Translations under genes and position numbers: made by a program
Shown: positions 1 through 9,972 of the stretch, piece by piece
Layout of the letters: each line of letters opens with the position of its first letter
Position numbering within the stretch: position 1 is the stretch's first letter
Notes under the pieces: generated by a model
What the model was told of the DNA's origin: nothing
The model's input: only the letters and a program-made list of their open reading frames with translations
Databases searched by the model: none
From: Psychrobacter sp. FME6
Lineage (GTDB): Bacteria > Pseudomonadota > Gammaproteobacteria > Pseudomonadales > Moraxellaceae
Direction: 5' to 3'
Length of the DNA: 41,560 nucleotides
NCBI RefSeq assembly: GCF_014861365.1
Contig: NZ_RRYW01000018.1
Location: forward strand, 1 to 41,560

Positions 1-93
1 ATAGACAGTATATAGCGTTAGACCCTATGACAGCATGAATAATGTCCATTACACCGACAAATCATAGTATTTAAAGTAAGGTTGTTTTTTACT

Positions 94-131
94 AAAGGCT
101 AAGCAGTCAATTATAACTGCTTAGCCTTTTT
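94..131 (+). terminator. Rho-independent terminator at the window edge
   Basis: A perfect 14-bp stem (94-107 with 116-129) encloses an 8-nt loop and is followed by five T on the plus strand. The minus-strand exit has only three T, so the hairpin best serves a plus-strand gene ending left of the window. It may also stop purB transcripts arriving from the right. Confidence 0.75.
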
Positions 132-168
132 CTAGGCTTTTAAGCTGCTAAAACCAACGCATTATCCA

Positions 169-1569
<1,401 letters not shown>

Positions 1570-1648
1570 TTAAATAATAAGAACGAAAAGACATTCAGAA
1601 GTGAAAGAAAATAAAAAATAGAACAGTTTTTAAAAATAGGTAATAGTA

Positions 1649-2875
1649 CTAAAACCCACAAGGCGCATCAATAGACGCAATCACGCCGCCGCCTAAACAA
1701 ACCTCGTCAATATAAAATACCGCTGATTGACCGGGAGTGACCGCACGCTGTGGTTTATCAAAAGCCACTCGTACTTCAGAGCCGTCTTCATTGCTAGCAA
1801 ATACGGTACAAGCCTGATCAGGCTGGCGATAGCGAGACTTTGCCATACAGCGTAAGCCATCTGAGCTAAATATATCCGCAGGCGGTACACCATCGATCCA
1901 ATCAAGCTTATAAGCTTGCAGCTCATTGCTCAGCATCATTGGATGTTCGTGACCTTGACCGACGATTAGACGGTTTTTATCTAAGTCTTTTGCGAGTACA
2001 AACCATGGCTCTTCAGGGCGATCTTTGACACCGCCAATACCGATACCGCCGCGCTGACCTAAGGTGTAGTACATTAGACCATCGTGAGTACCAATAGTGA
2101 AGCCATCGTCAGTGACGATATCGCCTTTTTGTGCCGGCAAGTACTGCTGTAAGAAGTCCTTAAAGCGGCGCTCACCAATAAAGCAAATACCGGTTGAATC
2201 TTTTTTATTAGCAGTAATTAAGTCATGCTCTTCAGCAATTTGACGAACCACTGGTTTCTCAAGCTCACCGACTGGAAATAGAGTCTTGGCAAGTTTGTCG
2301 CCGCCAACAGCATGTAAGAAATAGCTTTGATCTTTATTGTTATCGAGGCCACGCAATAGCTGTGCCACTGTTTCGCCATTAGCATTCGGATAGTTAACAC
2401 TGCGGCGGGTATAGTGACCAGTGGCAATATAATCAGCACCAAGTGTCAAAGCATAATCTAAAAACGCTTTAAACTTGATTTCTTTATTGCATAAAATATC
2501 TGGATTGGGCGTACGTCCCGCTTTGTATTCGGCTAAGAAATGCTCAAAGACCCGATCCCAATACTCCATCGCAAAGTTGGCCGTATGCAGGGTCATACCG
2601 ATTTTATCGCAGACCGCTTGTGCATCCGCGAGGTCTTCCATAGCCGTACAGTATTCAGTGCCGTCGTCTTCTTCCCAATTCTTCATAAACAGACCTTCGA
2701 CCTTGAAGCCTGCTTGCTGCAGTAAAACAGCAGACACAGAAGAATCGACCCCACCTGACATACCGACAATCACATGCTTTGCGCTAGGATTATCAATATC
2801 GGCAAGGGTCAAAGGACGATGGGTGTCAAAAGAATCAGAAACTGGTATGCTTGAGGTGTTTGGCATGACTGACAT
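1649..2875 (-). CDS. mnmA: tRNA-specific 2-thiouridylase MnmA
   Basis: MnmA makes s2U at wobble position 34 of tRNA-Lys, -Glu and -Gln, using ATP and sulfur delivered by the Tus relay through TusE. In numbering from the furthest open start (TTG at 2887), the PP-loop SGGVDSS is at residues 44-50. The two catalytic cysteines are C133 in PDILCNKE and C235 in [10 protein letters not shown]. The ATG at 2875 is preferred over the TTG and gives 408 aa; another ATG lies at 2866. The N-terminus is about 30 residues longer than in the E. coli enzyme. Its sulfur donors tusDCBE are encoded about 27 kb to the right. It precedes purB on the same strand. Confidence 0.96.
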   Translation of the reverse strand: MSVMPNTSSIPVSDSFDTHRPLTLADIDNPSAKHVIVGMSGGVDSSVSAVLLQQAGFKVEGLFMKNWEEDDGTEYCTAMEDLADAQAVCDKIGMTLHTANFAMEYWDRVFEHFLAEYKAGRTPNPDILCNKEIKFKAFLDYALTLGADYIATGHYTRRSVNYPNANGETVAQLLRGLDNNKDQSYFLHAVGGDKLAKTLFPVGELEKPVVRQIAEEHDLITANKKDSTGICFIGERRFKDFLQQYLPAQKGDIVTDDGFTIGTHDGLMYYTLGQRGGIGIGGVKDRPEEPWFVLAKDLDKNRLIVGQGHEHPMMLSNELQAYKLDWIDGVPPADIFSSDGLRCMAKSRYRQPDQACTVFASNEDGSEVRVAFDKPQRAVTPGQSAVFYIDEVCLGGGVIASIDAPCGF

Positions 2876-2974
2876 AAAGCGGCTCAACTATTTATACTTT
2901 GTCCAAGATTTATGATGGCACTGAAGACCAATACAATGGCTAGAAATGCTGATTTTAGCAAATAGGCGACAGTG

Positions 2975-3004
2975 TTGATTTATTTTTGGATTGGGTATTA
3001 TGAT
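2975..3004 (+). promoter_or_regulatory. Candidate sigma-70 promoter for ispF
   Basis: TTGATT (2975-2980) and TATGAT (2999-3004) are separated by 18 bp in the divergent gap between mnmA and ispF. This is a by-eye match only. It would leave a leader of about 130 nt. Confidence 0.35.
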
Positions 3005-3140
3005 AAAATAAGCGTCCTATTATATCAGTTAATTGAAACTGGTGGCGAGCTATGGCATCTTACGGCGAGTAAAATCACTTTAAAAATTCAGATAATGGTT
3101 TTGAACTATTTCAATCGCCATTTATTTACTGGGAATAATA

Positions 3141-3641
3141 ATGATAAAAATTGGTCAAGGTATCGATGTTCATGCGTTTCATAATACGGGTGAGCAGCAG
3201 CAATACGTGATATTGGCGGGCGTACCTATCGAGCACAGTCACAGTCTGCTAGCGCACTCCGATGGCGATGTAGTATTACACGCGCTTGCTGATGCATTGC
3301 TTGGCGCGTTGGCGCTTGGTGATATCGGTCAGCACTTTCCTGATACCGATGCCGCCCATGCTGGGCTCGATTCGCGAGTATTACTACGCTATGTCTATGG
3401 TAAGGTACAAGAAGCAGGGTATATGCTTGGTAATGCTGATATCACCGTCATGTGTGAGCGCCCAAAGCTTGCGCCACACAATCAAGCCATGCGCGATAAT
3501 ATTGCCAGTGACTTGCAGACCGATGTGAGTAACATTAGTGTAAAAGCCACCACCACTGAAAAACTGGGCTTTACTGGTCGGCAAGAGGGCATCATGGCTA
3601 ATGCCGTGGTATTATTAGTGCCTAATGTGGTTGACGTTTAA
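3141..3641 (+). CDS. ispF: 2-C-methyl-D-erythritol 2,4-cyclodiphosphate synthase
   Basis: IspF cyclises CDP-ME 2-phosphate to MEcPP with release of CMP in the non-mevalonate isoprenoid pathway. The 166-aa length is typical. The metal ligands are visible as D9 and H11 in the GIDVHAF motif and H47 in [18 protein letters not shown]. The C-terminal family motif [13 protein letters not shown] is intact. The ATG follows a GGGAA ribosome site at a good distance. In many proteobacteria ispF follows ispD directly, but here it stands alone, divergent from mnmA and upstream of grxD. Confidence 0.97.
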   Translation: MIKIGQGIDVHAFHNTGEQQQYVILAGVPIEHSHSLLAHSDGDVVLHALADALLGALALGDIGQHFPDTDAAHAGLDSRVLLRYVYGKVQEAGYMLGNADITVMCERPKLAPHNQAMRDNIASDLQTDVSNISVKATTTEKLGFTGRQEGIMANAVVLLVPNVVDV

Positions 3642-3673
3642 CCGCTATTGGCTGAATCAATATACAAACCATA

Positions 3674-3688
3674 CTTGTAATATACAAG
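3674..3688. promoter_or_regulatory. Palindrome upstream of grxD, possible operator
   Basis: CTTGTA and TACAAG are perfect inverted arms separated by ATA in the ispF-grxD gap. A second interrupted palindrome, TATAGT-7 nt-ACTATA, lies at 3730-3748, closer to the grxD start. Both could be regulator sites; no family assignment is possible. Confidence 0.3.
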
Positions 3689-3782
3689 CTATTGCCCCAT
3701 GTATCAGCCAAGCATTTCCCCAATTATTTTATAGTATAAACAACTATATTTTAACGAACCGCTATTTTCAATAGGAGCTTTT

Positions 3783-4133
3783 ATGAGCGAGCAAACCCCA
3801 AACACTGCTGCAAACGATGTTGAACAGCTGATTCGCGATCAAATTAAAGACAATAAAGTGATTCTTTATATGAAAGGCACGCCGCAGTTCCCACAGTGTG
3901 GTTTTTCTGCCAAATCAATTGAAGTCCTTACTCAAATTGGACGTCCTTTTGCCTTTGTTAATATCTTAGAAAATCCAGAGATTCGCGCCACTTTACCAAA
4001 GGTCGGTAACTGGCCAACGTTCCCACAGTTATGGATTGACGGTGAATTGATGGGCGGTTCAGACATCATTTTACAAATGTATCAATCAGGCGAGCTAAAG
4101 CCTTTGGTCGAAGCCAATAGCCCTGCCGCTTAA
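3783..4133 (+). CDS. grxD: Monothiol glutaredoxin, Grx4/GrxD type
   Basis: CGFS glutaredoxins bind a glutathione-ligated [2Fe-2S] cluster as a dimer and pass it to apo-proteins, often with BolA partners. The 116-aa protein has the CGFS active site at residues 39-42. A KGT glutathione-binding motif (31-33) precedes it, and the TFPQLWIDGELMGGSDI region follows. AGGAG lies 6 nt before the ATG, a strong ribosome site. The gene stands alone between ispF and an unrecognised gene and ends at a strong terminator. Confidence 0.97.
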   Translation: MSEQTPNTAANDVEQLIRDQIKDNKVILYMKGTPQFPQCGFSAKSIEVLTQIGRPFAFVNILENPEIRATLPKVGNWPTFPQLWIDGELMGGSDIILQMYQSGELKPLVEANSPAA

Positions 4134-4189
4134 TCTAAAAAGACTTATTTAAGCTTTTTTTTATTATTAAGCTAATGCGCTTTATCTAT

Positions 4190-4229
4190 AAAAGCCCGAG
4201 TAAGACCGTCACTGGTCGCTCGGGCTTTT
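4190..4229 (+). terminator. Rho-independent terminator of grxD
   Basis: An 11-bp perfect stem (4190-4200 with 4219-4229) carries a smaller GACC/GGTC stem inside and ends in a T run. It lies 57 bp after the grxD stop codon. Confidence 0.85.
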
Positions 4230-4305
4230 ATTGTTTTTGTGAGTTTAGCCCCCATATATGGCTCAAGATTAAGTATTATCAAAATATTAATAATTAGAGA
4301 GTATT

Positions 4306-4836
4306 ATGAATAATCAATCCATAGAGTCACAAGCCAATGAAGCAGAAATTGCCGAGCAAGCGGCTATCGAAAAACGTCGTGAGCGCTTAAAAGCTGAATC
4401 CACACGTATCATCGATATCGCTGGCAATGAGCCGAACTCTGCACTCAAATGTGTTCATCAACTTAGTGTAATAGGCGGTGCAACGGAAGCGACTTATATT
4501 GCTATTGAGCAGCGTATCATCGCAGACCAAGACGCAGCTGGTGCGTATCATTTGGCGCTATTGGCGCAGAATACGCCAGATTTGCCGATTGATGCGCGTC
4601 AACTGATCGAGCTGGTGGTTAATAAAGGCGATAACACTCAGCGTTTGGCACTACTAAAAAACTTGCCACTGCCGCCAGTAGATATGATTAAAGAACAGGT
4701 GCTGGCCAGTGATGATGGCGATGCAATTGGTCAGATGAATGCCTATTTGCAGATTAATCCAGAAGGCTACGGCAGCCATCATATGCTGGGAAGTGGACAG
4801 GCAGATCGTATTGTACCGCTGAGTCCCGGCAACTAA
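4306..4836 (+). CDS. Hypothetical protein, soluble, charged N-terminus
   Basis: I do not recognise this 176-aa protein. The first 35 residues are rich in Glu, Ala, Lys and Arg and look helical or coiled-coil. The remainder is mixed and soluble, with no signal peptide, membrane segment or obvious catalytic motif, and one cysteine (in LKCVHQL). The repeated helix-like character (LALLAQNTP, IDARQLIEL, LALLKNLPLPP) recalls helical-repeat folds, but that is a guess. The ATG has AGAGAG 5 nt upstream. It lies between the grxD terminator and the mnmG leader and appears monocistronic. Codon use resembles the neighbours, so I expect it to be real. Confidence 0.75.
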   Translation: MNNQSIESQANEAEIAEQAAIEKRRERLKAESTRIIDIAGNEPNSALKCVHQLSVIGGATEATYIAIEQRIIADQDAAGAYHLALLAQNTPDLPIDARQLIELVVNKGDNTQRLALLKNLPLPPVDMIKEQVLASDDGDAIGQMNAYLQINPEGYGSHHMLGSGQADRIVPLSPGN

Positions 4837-4929
4837 ATACTATTTTAAGTTCGGACGATGTCTTATACGATATTTTTTAACGATCATCTGAATAGTTTTT
4901 AGTATAACGTTTTTTAAATAGCAAAAAAT

Positions 4930-4938
4930 TGTTATAAT
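4930..4938 (+). promoter_or_regulatory. Extended -10 promoter upstream of mnmG
   Basis: The sequence TGTTATAAT is a perfect extended -10 element (TGn plus TATAAT at 4933-4938). No good -35 hexamer is present, as expected for this class. Transcripts would start near 4945 and pass through the hairpin at 4961-4982 before reaching mnmG at 5099. Confidence 0.5.
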
Positions 4939-4960
4939 TATGCGTTATCTAACCAATGAC

Positions 4961-4991
4961 TAACGGCTTATTTGAGTCGTTATTTCTTTTT
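4961..4991 (+). terminator. Terminator-like hairpin in the mnmG leader
   Basis: TAACGGCT (4961-4968) pairs with AGTCGTTA (4975-4982), allowing one G-U pair, around a 6-nt loop. TTTCTTTTT follows directly. It could end the upstream hypothetical gene, end a short RNA from the promoter at 4930-4938, or attenuate mnmG. Confidence 0.5.
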
Positions 4992-5098
4992 AAAATCCGA
5001 CTGACGTTTATTTGCCGTTTGCCATACTATTTCACCATAGTGTTTGGGTGACAATAGCATGTTGGTAAAAGCAGCGTTATGAGTCAAGTGAGGCATAC

Positions 5099-6994
5099 AT
5101 GCAATACCCAAAAAATTACGACGTGGTAGTGATCGGCGGCGGTCATGCCGGCACAGAAGCTGCTTTAGCAGCCGCACGTATGGGCGCGCAGACCTTGCTA
5201 TTGACCCATAATATCGAGACACTCGGGCAGATGAGCTGTAATCCCGCAATTGGCGGTATCGGTAAGTCGCATCTGGTACGTGAGATTGATGCGCTTGGTG
5301 GGGCGATGGCATTAGCGACGGATAAAGCTGGTATTCAGTTTCGTGTGTTAAATAGCCGTAAAGGCGCTGCGGTACGAGCCACGCGCGCACAGGCAGATCG
5401 TATTTTGTACAAAGCTGCTATACGTCAGACGCTAGAAAATCAGCCCAATCTGGATATATTCCAGCAAGCAGCTGATGATATTTTGGTAGAAAATGGCCGT
5501 GCGACGGCAGTGGTAACCTCTACTGGTATTATTTTTAATACTCAAACTGTGGTGCTGACCTCAGGGACTTTCTTAGGCGGGGTCATTCATATTGGTCTTG
5601 AAAACTCAAAAGGTGGACGCGCAGGAGATCAGCCTTCTATTAGGCTTGCCGACCGTTTGCGTGAGCTAAAGCTGCCAGTTGGGCGTCTAAAGACAGGTAC
5701 ACCGGCTCGTATCGATGCGCGCAGCGTTGATTTCAGCGCCATGACAGTACAGCCGGGTGACACGCCGCTACCAGTGATGAGCTATATGGGTAACGTGGAT
5801 ATGCACCCAGAGCAAGTCAATTGCTATATCACCCATACCAATGCCCGTACTCATGACATTATTCGCGACAACTTAGAACGCTCACCAATGTTTTCTGGCA
5901 AAATAGAAGGCGTTGGCCCGCGTTATTGTCCGTCTATTGAAGATAAAATTCACCGGTTTGCTGACAAAGATAGCCATCAGATATTTATCGAGCCAGAAGG
6001 CTTAACCACGCATGAGCTATATCCAAATGGTATTTCGACCAGCTTGCCGTTTGATGTGCAGCTAGACTTTATTCATAGTATGAAAGGGCTGGAAAATGCG
6101 CATATTACCCGTCCAGGCTATGCCATTGAGTACGATTACTTCGATCCACAAAATTTAAAGCCAACGCTTGAAACCAAATCGATTGACCGCTTGTATTTTG
6201 CTGGTCAAATCAATGGGACGACTGGCTATGAAGAAGCGGGTGTGCAAGGTTTATTAGCGGGTAGCAATGCGGCGTTGGTCACGCGTGAGAATAGTGAGTT
6301 TGAAACGTGGACGCCGCGCCGTGATGAGGCCTACCTTGGCGTGTTGGTTGACGACTTGATCACCCATGGTACTACTGAACCATATCGCATGTTTACCAGT
6401 CGCGCAGAATATCGTTTGCTGTTGCGTGAAGACAATGCCGATCAACGCTTGACTGAAACGGGGCGTAAGCTCGGTTTGGTTGATGACGTGCGCTGGCAAG
6501 CCTATCAGGAAAAGATGGAAGCCATTGCCACAGAATCCTCGCGTCTCAAAGATATGTGGGCCACGCCTACTAATGCGCTAGGGGTGCAAGTGACTGAGCA
6601 AACAGGAGAGGTGTTGTCAAAAGAAGCGAATGCCTATGATTTGCTTAAGCGTCCACAGATACATTTTAATGATATCGCTGCTATCACTGATTCACAAGTT
6701 GACGCGCAAGTGGGTGAGCAGATAGAAATCTCAGTCAAGTACGCAGGTTATATTGATCGTCAACAAGAAGAAATTGATCAGATGAAGCGTCTAGAAAATA
6801 CGGCGCTGCCGCTGGATTTTGATTATAGTATCGTATCAGGACTATCGAACGAGATTGTACAAAAGCTCACGCAAATACGTCCTGCGACATTGGCCCAAGC
6901 TGGGCGTGTAAGTGGTGTGACCCCAGCCGCCGTTCAATTATTAGCGATGACAGTCAAAAAACAGAAGAAGATAAAAGCGGCTCTACATTCTTAA
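5099..6994 (+). CDS. mnmG: tRNA uridine-5-carboxymethylaminomethyl modification enzyme MnmG (GidA)
   Basis: MnmG binds FAD and works with MnmE to install the (carboxymethyl)aminomethyl group at C5 of wobble U34. The 631-aa length is normal. The FAD-binding GGGHAG is at residues 13-18, and the first active cysteine is C47 in SCNPAIGG. The second is C277 in [11 protein letters not shown], the same number as in E. coli. The C-terminal helical domain that docks MnmE is complete. A GAGG ribosome site lies 6 nt before the ATG. mnmE is not in the window. The leader holds a promoter and a terminator-like hairpin, so expression may be conditional. Confidence 0.97.
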   Translation: MQYPKNYDVVVIGGGHAGTEAALAAARMGAQTLLLTHNIETLGQMSCNPAIGGIGKSHLVREIDALGGAMALATDKAGIQFRVLNSRKGAAVRATRAQADRILYKAAIRQTLENQPNLDIFQQAADDILVENGRATAVVTSTGIIFNTQTVVLTSGTFLGGVIHIGLENSKGGRAGDQPSIRLADRLRELKLPVGRLKTGTPARIDARSVDFSAMTVQPGDTPLPVMSYMGNVDMHPEQVNCYITHTNARTHDIIRDNLERSPMFSGKIEGVGPRYCPSIEDKIHRFADKDSHQIFIEPEGLTTHELYPNGISTSLPFDVQLDFIHSMKGLENAHITRPGYAIEYDYFDPQNLKPTLETKSIDRLYFAGQINGTTGYEEAGVQGLLAGSNAALVTRENSEFETWTPRRDEAYLGVLVDDLITHGTTEPYRMFTSRAEYRLLLREDNADQRLTETGRKLGLVDDVRWQAYQEKMEAIATESSRLKDMWATPTNALGVQVTEQTGEVLSKEANAYDLLKRPQIHFNDIAAITDSQVDAQVGEQIEISVKYAGYIDRQQEEIDQMKRLENTALPLDFDYSIVSGLSNEIVQKLTQIRPATLAQAGRVSGVTPAAVQLLAMTVKKQKKIKAALHS

Positions 6995-7069
6995 CCTAAC
7001 TGTAATTTTCTAATTATGGCTGCTTAATTTATCTGTAGCTAAGGAAAGTTAAAAACAAAATAAAATGCT

Positions 7070-7106
7070 AAAAAAGCCCGTAATAAAAAGTGTTACGGGC
7101 TTTTTT
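7070..7106 (+). terminator. Rho-independent terminator of mnmG
   Basis: GCCCGTAA (7076-7083) pairs perfectly with TTACGGGC (7093-7100). A-rich and T-rich flanks (7070-7075 and 7101-7106) extend the stem and make it usable in both directions. It lies 76 bp after the mnmG stop. Confidence 0.85.
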
Positions 7107-7268
7107 ATAGTCAATAGCACGGTATCGTTTTTAAAGTGAGCCGACTATATCCTATAATAAAACAGTCTTTCATTGTCCAAACTTACTGATTTTTAACCAA
7201 CTGCTAGCCATTGTTTTTTACTTCTTTAACAATATAGCTTTGGATACACCGCTAACCTGAGCTTACTT

Positions 7269-8228
7269 ATGATCGCTGCTATTATTTTTGCTATGACCAT
7301 CGTATTGCCCAACCTTTTTTTGATGGGGTTGGGTTTTTTTATGCAACGGCGCGGTGAAGCGAGCCAAGCTTTTATCGATCAAGCCTCAAGTTTTGTTTTT
7401 AATTACTGTTTGCCCTGTTTGCTATTTTTTAGCGTGGTCGATAGCGACGTTGATTATGCTAAGCAAATCACCCTGATCATGGCAGGTATTCTTGTGACCT
7501 TTATTTTATTTATTGGGTCAGAAATTTATGCCAAGTATTTCATTAGTAAACCTGCTGACCAAGGGGTATTCGTACAAGGTATCTTCCGTAGCAATATGGC
7601 CATCATTGGGCTCGCAACGGTTGCCAACGCTTATGGCGAGGCAGGCTTAAGTATTGGTGCTGTATACATGGGCGTGGTGACGATACTGTTTAATATCCTA
7701 GCGGTCATTACCCTCAGTCGTGTGTCCAAAAGTGCAGACGATACGTGGGTCAGTCGTAGCACGATGGTTGTTAAAAAACTCTTCACCAACCCATTGATAA
7801 TCGCCTTGGTGGCGGCTTTTGCTTATAAAGCGTTGCCGCTGCCGCCTATTACTGGAGTCATCCACACTACTGGTGATTTATTAGCAGCAGTAGCATTACC
7901 GCTGGCACTAATTTGCGCTGGAGCGAGCATCGATTTAAAGTCGATGTTGCACCCGTCTGGGCTGTCTATGCAAGCCAGTATCGGACGTATTGTCATTGCT
8001 CCCATAGTAGCCATTGCCGTTGGGTTGAGCTTTGGTTTATCAGGCGTGCATATGGGTGTGCTCTTTTTGATGGTTGCTTCGCCAGCTGCCGCAGCCAGTT
8101 ATGTGATGGCAAAAGCGATGGGTGGCAATGATGTACTAGCGGCCAATATTTTAGCATTTACGACAGTAGTGGGGCTGTTTGGAATGGCGATTGGCGCGGC
8201 GATACTACGAGTGCTTGGATTCATGTGA
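7269..8228 (+). CDS. AEC-family (auxin efflux carrier-like) permease
   Basis: This 319-aa integral membrane protein has about ten hydrophobic segments in the two-half layout of the AEC/BART superfamily (YfdV, MdcF). Bacterial members export or import small carboxylates, but the substrate cannot be read here. Family-like features include FRSNMAIIGLA near residues 110-120 and the C-terminal stretch VASPAAAASYVMAKAMGGN. The start has only a modest GAG ribosome site. It is monocistronic between two hairpins. The family call is good; substrate unknown. Confidence 0.88.
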   Translation: MIAAIIFAMTIVLPNLFLMGLGFFMQRRGEASQAFIDQASSFVFNYCLPCLLFFSVVDSDVDYAKQITLIMAGILVTFILFIGSEIYAKYFISKPADQGVFVQGIFRSNMAIIGLATVANAYGEAGLSIGAVYMGVVTILFNILAVITLSRVSKSADDTWVSRSTMVVKKLFTNPLIIALVAAFAYKALPLPPITGVIHTTGDLLAAVALPLALICAGASIDLKSMLHPSGLSMQASIGRIVIAPIVAIAVGLSFGLSGVHMGVLFLMVASPAAAASYVMAKAMGGNDVLAANILAFTTVVGLFGMAIGAAILRVLGFM

Positions 8229-8280
8229 TTGTCAGTAGTATTATGGTTTGTGAGTAAATATACTGCTAGATACAGACAAG

Positions 8281-8316
8281 AAAGCCCTCTTCTCTGATAA
8301 GAAAAGAGGGCCTTTA
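8281..8316 (+). terminator. Hairpin after the AEC permease
   Basis: CCCTCTT and AAGAGGG form a stem flanked by AAA and TTT, 52 bp after the permease stop. The T run is weak, so termination is probable rather than certain. It may also receive minus-strand transcripts from the small gene at 8374-8526. Confidence 0.6.
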
Positions 8317-8373
8317 GTATTATTATTTTTAATATTGGAAATGAATAAACCAATCGAGGTTTTATCGTGGTTG

Positions 8374-8526
8374 CTAATTTAGATTGTCTTTATTGCGCTT
8401 TTCTTTTCGACGCTGCTTACGCTTTGGGCTGATCCGGTAAGTAAGATAACCACCAACAACCAAAACCGCAATAAATGCCACGATGTATAAAAATATTGAT
8501 GAGCCAATAAAGACAGAGGGTTCCAT
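8374..8526 (-). CDS. Small single-pass membrane protein with a basic tail
   Basis: A 50-codon frame opens with ATG at 8526. Residues 5-29 form one hydrophobic segment ending in VVGGYLTYRI. Residues 31-46 are dense in Lys and Arg (PKRKQRRKEKRNK), which by the positive-inside rule puts the C-terminus in the cytoplasm. An AAGG lies close to the start, with rather short spacing. It fits the clean gap between the AEC permease and the LLM monooxygenase and has a sensible one-helix-plus-basic-tail design, so I think it is real. I do not recognise a family. Confidence 0.6.
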   Translation of the reverse strand: MEPSVFIGSSIFLYIVAFIAVLVVGGYLTYRISPKRKQRRKEKRNKDNLN

Positions 8527-8574
8527 GACCTTAATCCCATTAGGGTTTATCAATAATTATGCAACCCTTATAGA

Positions 8575-9576
8575 CTATTGTAAAGTAAATAAATTTAGCT
8601 CTGGTGTAAGTTCAAGTGAACGCAGGCGTGCTGCCTGATCGTAAACGTTGGCAGTGACGATTAGCTCGTCTGGTTGATACTGGGCAAGAAACTCAGCAAG
8701 TTTCGGTTTGACAGTTTCGACAGAACCGATAAACGATACCGATAACGCACTATCTACCATCATCTTCTCAGCGGTACTCCAGATGTTATCCATATCATGG
8801 GTTGGCTTAGGCATTTGACCCGTTTCGCCGCGACGCAGACGCACAAAGCTTTGCTGGGCTGAGGTAAAGTGATAATTGGCAGTTGCGTCATCGTCAGCAA
8901 GCAGTAAGTTTGCGGCCAGCATGACATAAGGCTTATCTAGATAAGCGGACGGTTTGAACTGCTCACGATAGGTACTAATCGCTTGAGCGAGCATTTGCGG
9001 TGCAAAGTGCGAAGCAAATACATACGGCAATCCTAAGTGCGCCGCTAAAGTAGCCCCAAATAAAGACGAGCCTAATATCCAAATAGGAATGTTTGACTTG
9101 GCCCCAGGGAAGGCTTGTACAGGACTGTCATCTGTACCATCACCTAAGAAGTACATGAGCTCTTGTACGTCTTGCGGGAAACGCTCAGCATCTTTCATTT
9201 GCCGACGTAATGCTTGAAAGGTAGCGCCACCAGTACCAGGTGCACGGCCCAAACCTAAATCGACACGATCGCCATATAACGCATGCAACGTACCAAATTG
9301 CTCAGCAATGACCAGCGGCGCATGATTGGGCAGCATCACACCGCCTGCACCGATACGTATGCGTTTGGTTTGACTACCGATGTGTGACAATAGTACTGAA
9401 GTCGCTGCACTAGAGATACCTGGCATATTGTGGTGCTCGGCCATCCAATAGCGGTTCAAGCCAAATTTTTCTGCTTGCTGCGCTGTCTCAACCGTTTGGG
9501 CGATACCTTCAGCGATGGTTTTACCCTCAGGAACGGGCGCTAAGTCTAAAAAAGATAATGGAATTGTATTATTCAT
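8575..9576 (-). CDS. LLM-class flavin-dependent oxidoreductase (bacterial luciferase-like)
   Basis: The 333-aa protein is a TIM-barrel luciferase-like monooxygenase of the YhbW/MsnO8 group. Family features seen are [11 protein letters not shown] at the N-terminus, [11 protein letters not shown] near residue 43, [13 protein letters not shown] near 77 and [12 protein letters not shown] near 105. Members use reduced flavin and O2, but their physiological substrates are mostly unknown. An AGGTGA ribosome site precedes the ATG. It is preceded on the same strand by a cysB-like regulator about 400 bp away, behind a terminator, so the two are separate transcripts. A sulfur-related oxygenase role is tempting because of that neighbour but is not shown. 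Confidence 0.9.
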   Translation of the reverse strand: MNNTIPLSFLDLAPVPEGKTIAEGIAQTVETAQQAEKFGLNRYWMAEHHNMPGISSAATSVLLSHIGSQTKRIRIGAGGVMLPNHAPLVIAEQFGTLHALYGDRVDLGLGRAPGTGGATFQALRRQMKDAERFPQDVQELMYFLGDGTDDSPVQAFPGAKSNIPIWILGSSLFGATLAAHLGLPYVFASHFAPQMLAQAISTYREQFKPSAYLDKPYVMLAANLLLADDDATANYHFTSAQQSFVRLRRGETGQMPKPTHDMDNIWSTAEKMMVDSALSVSFIGSVETVKPKLAEFLAQYQPDELIVTANVYDQAARLRSLELTPELNLFTLQ

Positions 9577-9972
9577 AGATCACCTATTTTTATAATGCCG
9601 CATGGATATAGGCATTATTATTTTGTTATAAGTTTTTTTAAAAAGTCGTATTGTTATAAAAGTATCAGTTTGCTTTTTTATTCTTAAGTTATTTATTGCA
9701 GTGCAAATACTGAATGCTTAACACCCTATATAATGGGGCGATTAATCCATATATAAAGGTCAGTGCTCATACTAATAACAAAACTTATTGGTTTTAACGT
9801 CGAATCGTCTAAAAGATAGCCACTGATAACCCCACTATCAGTGCCATTGTCGAGTATTTGACAGACCCACCAATAAGACAGACAAAAAAGCACCCAAGTT
9901 TTTAATCTTGGGTGCTTTTTTATGCAGATTTTATGTGTACGAAAAAGATAAAGGTTAAGTCTTATCAGTTTG
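9577..9972. other. Intergenic gap of 396 bp, no gene seen
   Basis: The gap between the LLM monooxygenase and the cysB-like gene is AT-rich and holds one strong hairpin at 9884-9921. A minus-strand frame crosses it but reads straight through that hairpin into cysB and has no family features, so I do not call a gene. The 9577-9720 part probably contains the monooxygenase promoter, but no convincing hexamer pair is visible. Confidence 0.6.
9884..9921 (-). terminator. Rho-independent terminator of the cysB-like gene
   Basis: A perfect 15-bp stem, AAAAAAGCACCCAAG at 9884-9898 with its complement at 9907-9921, encloses an 8-nt loop. With A on one side and T on the other it is bidirectional. It lies 51 bp beyond the stop of the minus-strand regulator. 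Confidence 0.85.

Noticed and set aside
2972-3184. 70-codon plus-strand frame before ispF
   Set aside because: It runs through the probable promoter and into ispF out of frame; no coding features.
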